A stretch of DNA of 11,500 nucleotides, taken from NCBI GenBank assembly GCA_028565635.1, contig JAOXYB010052657.1, forward strand, positions 1 to 11,500. Reading direction: 5' to 3'. This stretch comes from Phoronis ovalis. Lineage: Eukaryota > Phoronida > Phoronidae. The translations under genes were made by a program, and so were the position numbers. Shown here piece by piece: positions 10,501 through 11,500 of the stretch (its first letter is position 1; the number at the start of each line of letters is the position of its first letter). The notes beneath the pieces were generated by a model, which saw only the letters and a program-made list of their open reading frames with translations, was not told the DNA's origin and searched no databases.

Positions 10501-11101
10501 AGTTATTTATAATTTCAAACCATTTAGAAAAAGTTCAAATATAATTAACAAGTCAGTTCTAGGGATTGTGTTGGATATCAATAGTTTTGCTGTCAGTACT
10601 ATATTTCAGTAAAATTGTTATTTTACATAATTGTACATCTGGCAAAGTGAGGAAAGCAAGAATTGTGCTATAAACAAGTTTTTAATATTACAAAAAAATC
10701 TCTGGTTATACATTTCAAATTTTCCAAAGAATGATAGAGGAAAATGTGCTGAAAGTCTATAGAAATATTTGTGATTCTTATGTTTTCACCAAAATAAATT
10801 TAATTGTGCGACATCCCACAAAGAAGTAAATAATATAGCACAAAGAGCAATCAACAAAACATGTATTTACCTATCTAACACAGCACAGTGTAGAAGCCAT
10901 TATGCAATAATTAATCAACAATATTTGAACACAGACTTTTTGGAAATAATATTATACAGACAGAAGCAGCAGGACAGCTGTGCGGAAGTTCAATGGCAGG
11001 GTTAGTTTGCTAGCTGAAAAAAGAAATTCTCAATCTCATCGCAGTATTACCGTTATAGTACTGTTGAGCTCATTGAGTTGAGCTAACTGCATTTCTAAAG
11101 C
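1451..11101 (-). CDS. PHLDB1: PHLDB1/LL5-like cortical scaffold gene, partial (7 exons, FHA domain to start of coiled coil)
   Basis: This is the span of one split gene. Seven exons join into 2697 nt with no stop, and every junction has GT/AG ends and compatible phase. Family recognition rests on blocks nearly identical to vertebrate PHLDB1: TGKGLKVQTDKPHLVSLGSG before the FHA core, PEHCYI and TIDGL inside it, ICLGRSNYFRFNHP after it, EMEKLERQRLEEILN in the mid region and EMERALLEGE in the coiled coil. Known for the family: LL5/PHLDB proteins bind phosphoinositides through a C-terminal PH domain and recruit CLASP-type microtubule plus-end proteins at the cell cortex. The FHA domain points to PHLDB1 rather than PHLDB2 or PHLDB3; an invertebrate may have a single ancestral copy. 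The PH domain and the rest of the coiled coil are missing because the window ends. Start and stop codons are not resolved. Confidence 0.9.
1589..2032 (-). other. intron between coiled-coil exons, containing a candidate microexon
   Basis: This 444-nt interval runs from donor GTATGC to acceptor TTTCTATTGAATTTTAG on the minus strand, in phase 0. The flanking protein ends (QEAIRE and LEMERALLEGE) are contiguous in vertebrate PHLDB1. A 36-nt in-frame candidate exon lies inside and is listed separately. Confidence 0.8.
1706..1741 (-). CDS. PHLDB1: candidate 36-nt cassette microexon in the coiled coil
   Basis: The block reads ELCDFVREVIAK, phase 0 at both ends. It is followed by a consensus donor (CAAG then GTATGT) and preceded by a weak acceptor (AGTACACAG, poor pyrimidine tract), a pattern typical of regulated cassette exons. 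Inclusion would give QEAIRE, these 12 residues, then LEMERALLEGE, all in frame. A second possible acceptor (GAG) at 1718-1720 would include only VIAK (1706-1717). Vertebrate PHLDB1 has no residues at this junction. No conservation could be checked, so this remains a candidate. Confidence 0.42.
2033..2158 (-). CDS. PHLDB1: PHLDB1-like exon: start of long coiled coil
   Basis: The exon is 126 nt, phase 0 at both ends, with acceptor TTCTTTGTTATTTTTTAG and donor GTATGC. It encodes residues 812-853, beginning DISIKVQLEQLKK and ending DEVETQQQEAIRE. Spaced hydrophobic residues among Glu, Gln and Lys indicate a coiled coil. The end aligns with the vertebrate PHLDB1 segment QLKVRVKELEQQLQESARE. It lies 276 nt downstream of the large exon, across a compact intron (2159-2434). 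In other family members this coiled coil mediates self-association and partner binding upstream of the PH domain. Confidence 0.88.
2435..4386 (-). CDS. PHLDB1: PHLDB1-like large exon: Ser-rich disordered region with conserved charged helix
   Basis: This is a 1952-nt internal exon, phase 1 at the start (acceptor ATTCTTATCGCAG) and phase 0 at the end (GAG then GTAAAA). It encodes residues 161-811. Most is low-complexity and Ser/Thr-rich, with about twelve SP or TP sites (for example SPKSPTSPES near residue 240), suggesting a disordered, proline-directed phosphoregion. Two copies of AGEKIFT lie 13 residues apart near residues 289-308. One block, about residues 413-439, is a charged helix with MEKLERQRLEEILNMFSEY. 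It matches the conserved EMERLERQRLETILN block of vertebrate PHLDB1 and anchors the assignment. The apparent Met at the start of the longer open frame is intronic. The open frames on the opposite strand here, including 3264-3644, are shadows. The rest of the exon shows little recognisable conservation. Confidence 0.93.
2469..2482 (+). promoter_or_regulatory. CTCF-like motif inside coding exon, plus orientation
   Basis: The plus strand reads CCACTAGAGGGCGA, which matches the CTCF core consensus CCASYAGRKGGCRS at all but the last position, including the full AGAGGGC core. It lies in codons for GSPSSGKG, 35 nt inside the donor end of the large exon. It is a sequence match only and binding is unproven. 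Confidence 0.4.
3551..3631 (-). other. conserved charged helix of PHLDB family within large exon
   Basis: The segment encodes residues 413-439, EERKRDQ followed by MEKLERQRLEEILNMFSEY. It is the only strongly conserved island in the otherwise divergent Ser-rich region and aligns with the vertebrate PHLDB1 block reading MERLERQRLETILNL. It is predicted to be a long charged helix. Its binding partner cannot be read from the sequence. Confidence 0.8.
3944..4003 (-). repeat. two diverged 21-nt coding repeats (AGEKIFT twice)
   Basis: Positions 3983-4003 and 3944-3964 both encode AGEKIFT, spaced exactly 39 nt (13 codons) apart. The nucleotide copies differ mainly at third positions (pattern GCTGGRGARAAAATMTTYACT). 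That suggests an old duplication with the peptide kept under selection, or convergence on a short motif. Confidence 0.6.
4387..5900 (-). other. 1.5-kb intron between FHA exons and the large exon
   Basis: This 1514-nt AT-rich intron has donor GTACGTTAG and acceptor TTGTTATTCTTATCGCAG on the minus strand, in phase 1. The open frames at 4862-5056 and 5600-5818 lack coding character and usable splice context. The only compositional oddity is a slightly GC-richer patch at about 5515-5585. I recognise no repeat family, mobile element or RNA gene. Confidence 0.85.
5901..6026 (-). CDS. PHLDB1: PHLDB1-like exon: last strand of FHA domain and C-terminal helix
   Basis: The exon is 126 nt, phase 1 at both ends, with acceptor TTTTCCTGCTGTAG and donor GTACGT. 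It encodes residues 119-160 and one base of Gly161. The block CMICLGRSNYFRFNHPQQAR closely matches the vertebrate PHLDB1 block that follows LTQG, which ends the FHA domain with an RFNHP turn and a short helix (about 135-145). The following residues (PADARISMAPIGFLP) diverge and probably form a linker. Because both ends are phase 1, skipping this exon would keep the frame but would remove the last FHA strand. Confidence 0.94.
6027..9075 (-). other. 3-kb intron inside the FHA domain
   Basis: This 3049-nt AT-rich intron splits a Gly codon in phase 1, with donor GTAGGC and acceptor TTGTTTTTTCCTGCTGTAG on the minus strand. The flanking protein blocks (VLTQ and CMICLG) are contiguous in vertebrate PHLDB1, so no constitutive exon is expected inside. 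Short open frames at 8877-9068 (plus) and the upper part of 8993-9193 (minus, reading through the donor) are chance or exon read-through. I saw no transposase, reverse transcriptase, satellite or RNA gene. Confidence 0.88.
9076..9258 (-). CDS. PHLDB1: PHLDB1-like exon: FHA domain core
   Basis: The exon is 183 nt, in phase 1 at both ends, with acceptor TTTTCCTGTAG and donor GTAGGC. It encodes residues 58-118 and one base of Gly119. Visible FHA landmarks are ITRIGRSD (Gly63-Arg64, the conserved GR pair), VDPEHCYI (His84) and CTIDGLRI (Asp106-Gly107). FHA domains usually bind phosphothreonine peptides. Here the usual Ser three residues before the His is Asp81, and the usual Asn of the NG turn is Asp106. 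Vertebrate PHLDB1 also lacks the Ser, so this looks like a family trait rather than damage. Together with the neighbouring exons it forms a complete FHA fold of ordinary length. Confidence 0.94.
9259..9629 (-). other. short intron within the FHA-coding region
   Basis: This is a 371-nt intron with donor GTACGT and acceptor TTTTGGTTTTCCTGTAG on the minus strand, in phase 1. It contains a CTCF-like motif at 9448-9461, listed separately. Nothing else was recognised. Confidence 0.88.
9448..9461 (-). promoter_or_regulatory. CTCF-like motif in intron, minus orientation
   Basis: The minus strand reads CCACTAGATGTCAC. Compared with the CTCF core consensus CCASYAGRKGGCRS, it differs at one position (T instead of G at position 11). 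This is a motif match only. CTCF occurs in many bilaterians, but binding here is not shown, and such a word can also arise by chance or in a dispersed repeat. Confidence 0.3.
9630..9750 (-). CDS. PHLDB1: PHLDB1-like exon: lead-in and first strands of FHA domain
   Basis: The exon is 121 nt, starts in phase 0 and ends one base into a codon (donor GTACGT). It encodes residues 18-57 and the first base of Gly58, beginning EQLEVTDTGKGLKVQ and including HLVSLGSGRLSTAITLLPL. This closely matches the segment just before the FHA core of vertebrate PHLDB1, a conserved stretch forming the first beta strands of the domain. The acceptor has the tract CTTTATCTTGTTTTAG. It continues in frame into the exon at 9076-9258, which completes the Gly codon. 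Family identity of this exon is very secure. Confidence 0.93.
9751..11050 (-). other. intron between exon 11051-11101 and exon 9630-9750
   Basis: This is a 1300-nt AT-rich interval with donor GTAATA at its upper end and acceptor CTTTATCTTGTTTTAG at its lower end, on the minus strand. All reading frames are broken by frequent stops, and no open block with splice signals resembles a PHLDB exon. I see no tandem repeat, mobile element or RNA gene. The assignment depends on the upstream exon being real. Confidence 0.5.
11051..11101 (-). CDS. PHLDB1: candidate upstream exon of PHLDB1-like gene (17 residues, helical)
   Basis: This 51-nt block reads ALEMQLAQLNELNSTIT, flanked by TTCTGTTCCCATTTTCAG on the acceptor side and GTAATA on the donor side. 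It is phase 0 at both ends and joins in frame to the exon at 9630-9750. The sequence is leucine- and glutamine-rich and could form a short amphipathic helix or coiled coil. It does not resemble the N-terminus of vertebrate PHLDB1 that I know, so it may be a lineage-specific extension or an alternative 5' exon. A Met codon at 11090-11092 could serve as a start if upstream exons are noncoding, but the strong acceptor suggests an internal exon. It is supported by splice signals and frame only, not by homology. Confidence 0.5.
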
Positions 11102-11500
11102 CTGAAAATGGGAACAGAACATGCAGAGATTAATTCATAATAGGAACGTAAAAACATTATATTTCCTGCACTATAATAATGAATTGTTATTTGCTATATT
11201 TAAGCAAGCAAAAATGCTTTGCTATAACATTGGCAATATCATATTTTTGATTAAATCTAACATTATACATCCATAAGGCCTAAGTACACCATAGCACGAG
11301 GCTATCGAGTTCAGTAAATCGATTATAGCATGCCAACCGAGAGGTGAGAACACTCAAAAACTTGCAAGCGTGATTGTATTAAGCAAATGTTAACTTTTCC
11401 TGTCAAATTAAAGAAATTTGATAATCACAGAGGATCATGAGAAGGCTAACATTGACTGAGTATGAAAACACAGCAAAATTAAGGGTGAGCGGTACTTCAA
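11102..11500. other. upstream intron or flank, no coding sequence recognised
   Basis: The 3' end of this stretch on the minus strand carries a good acceptor with a pyrimidine tract (TTCTGTTCCCATTTTCAG), so at least its lower part is probably intron. Around 11291-11380 there is a small cluster of CpGs and a short inverted repeat (ATAGC, 5-nt loop, GCTAT at 11291-11305), in contrast to the CpG-poor surroundings. No exon, promoter element or RNA gene could be supported. Confidence 0.45.

Noticed and set aside
1451-11101. Minor-class (U12) introns
   Set aside because: All donors read (GTAATA, GTACGT, GTAGGC, GTACGT, GTAAAA, GTATGC, GTATGT) are ordinary U2-type. None matches the ATATCC or GTATCC donor.
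1-11500. tRNA, rRNA, CRISPR, transposase, reverse transcriptase or viral genes
   Set aside because: None was found when reading either strand. The introns contain no long coding relics or terminal repeats of known type.

Overview
The window comes from an intron-rich, AT-rich animal nuclear genome. The evidence is short coding blocks bounded by GT/AG splice sites with T-rich acceptor tracts, long AT-rich introns, and a protein that occurs only in animals. The coding blocks resemble the vertebrate protein but are clearly diverged, so an invertebrate bilaterian is my best guess. I cannot name the phylum. Nothing prokaryotic is present: no operon, ribosome binding sites, insertion sequence, CRISPR array or RNA gene was seen.

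All recognisable coding sequence belongs to one gene on the minus strand, an incomplete PHLDB1/LL5-type gene (pleckstrin homology-like domain family B). Seven exons can be placed with matching phases, in transcript order: 11051-11101, 9630-9750, 9076-9258, 5901-6026, 2435-4386, 2033-2158 and 1451-1588. Together they give 2697 nt, an uninterrupted frame of 899 codons. An optional 36-nt in-frame microexon lies at 1706-1741. Residue numbers below refer to this 899-residue concatenation, without the microexon.

The product begins with a short helical segment (1-17). It continues with an FHA domain made from three exons (about 24-145), then a long Ser-rich, proline-directed, probably disordered region with one conserved charged helix (161-811). 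It ends with the start of the long coiled coil (812-899). The rest of the coiled coil and the C-terminal PH domain expected for this family would lie beyond position 1. The true N-terminus may lie beyond 11500. LL5/PHLDB proteins are cortical scaffolds that link PIP3-containing membrane to microtubule-capturing proteins at the basal or leading-edge cortex.

The remaining sequence is intronic, or flanks the terminal exons seen here. It is AT-rich and mostly featureless. Exceptions are a CpG-dense block with nested inverted repeats at about 60-300 and two CTCF-like motifs, one inside the large exon and one in an intron. I found no strong candidate for an undescribed system. The best leads are the microexon, the exonic CTCF-like site, the atypical FHA residues and the CpG-dense block.
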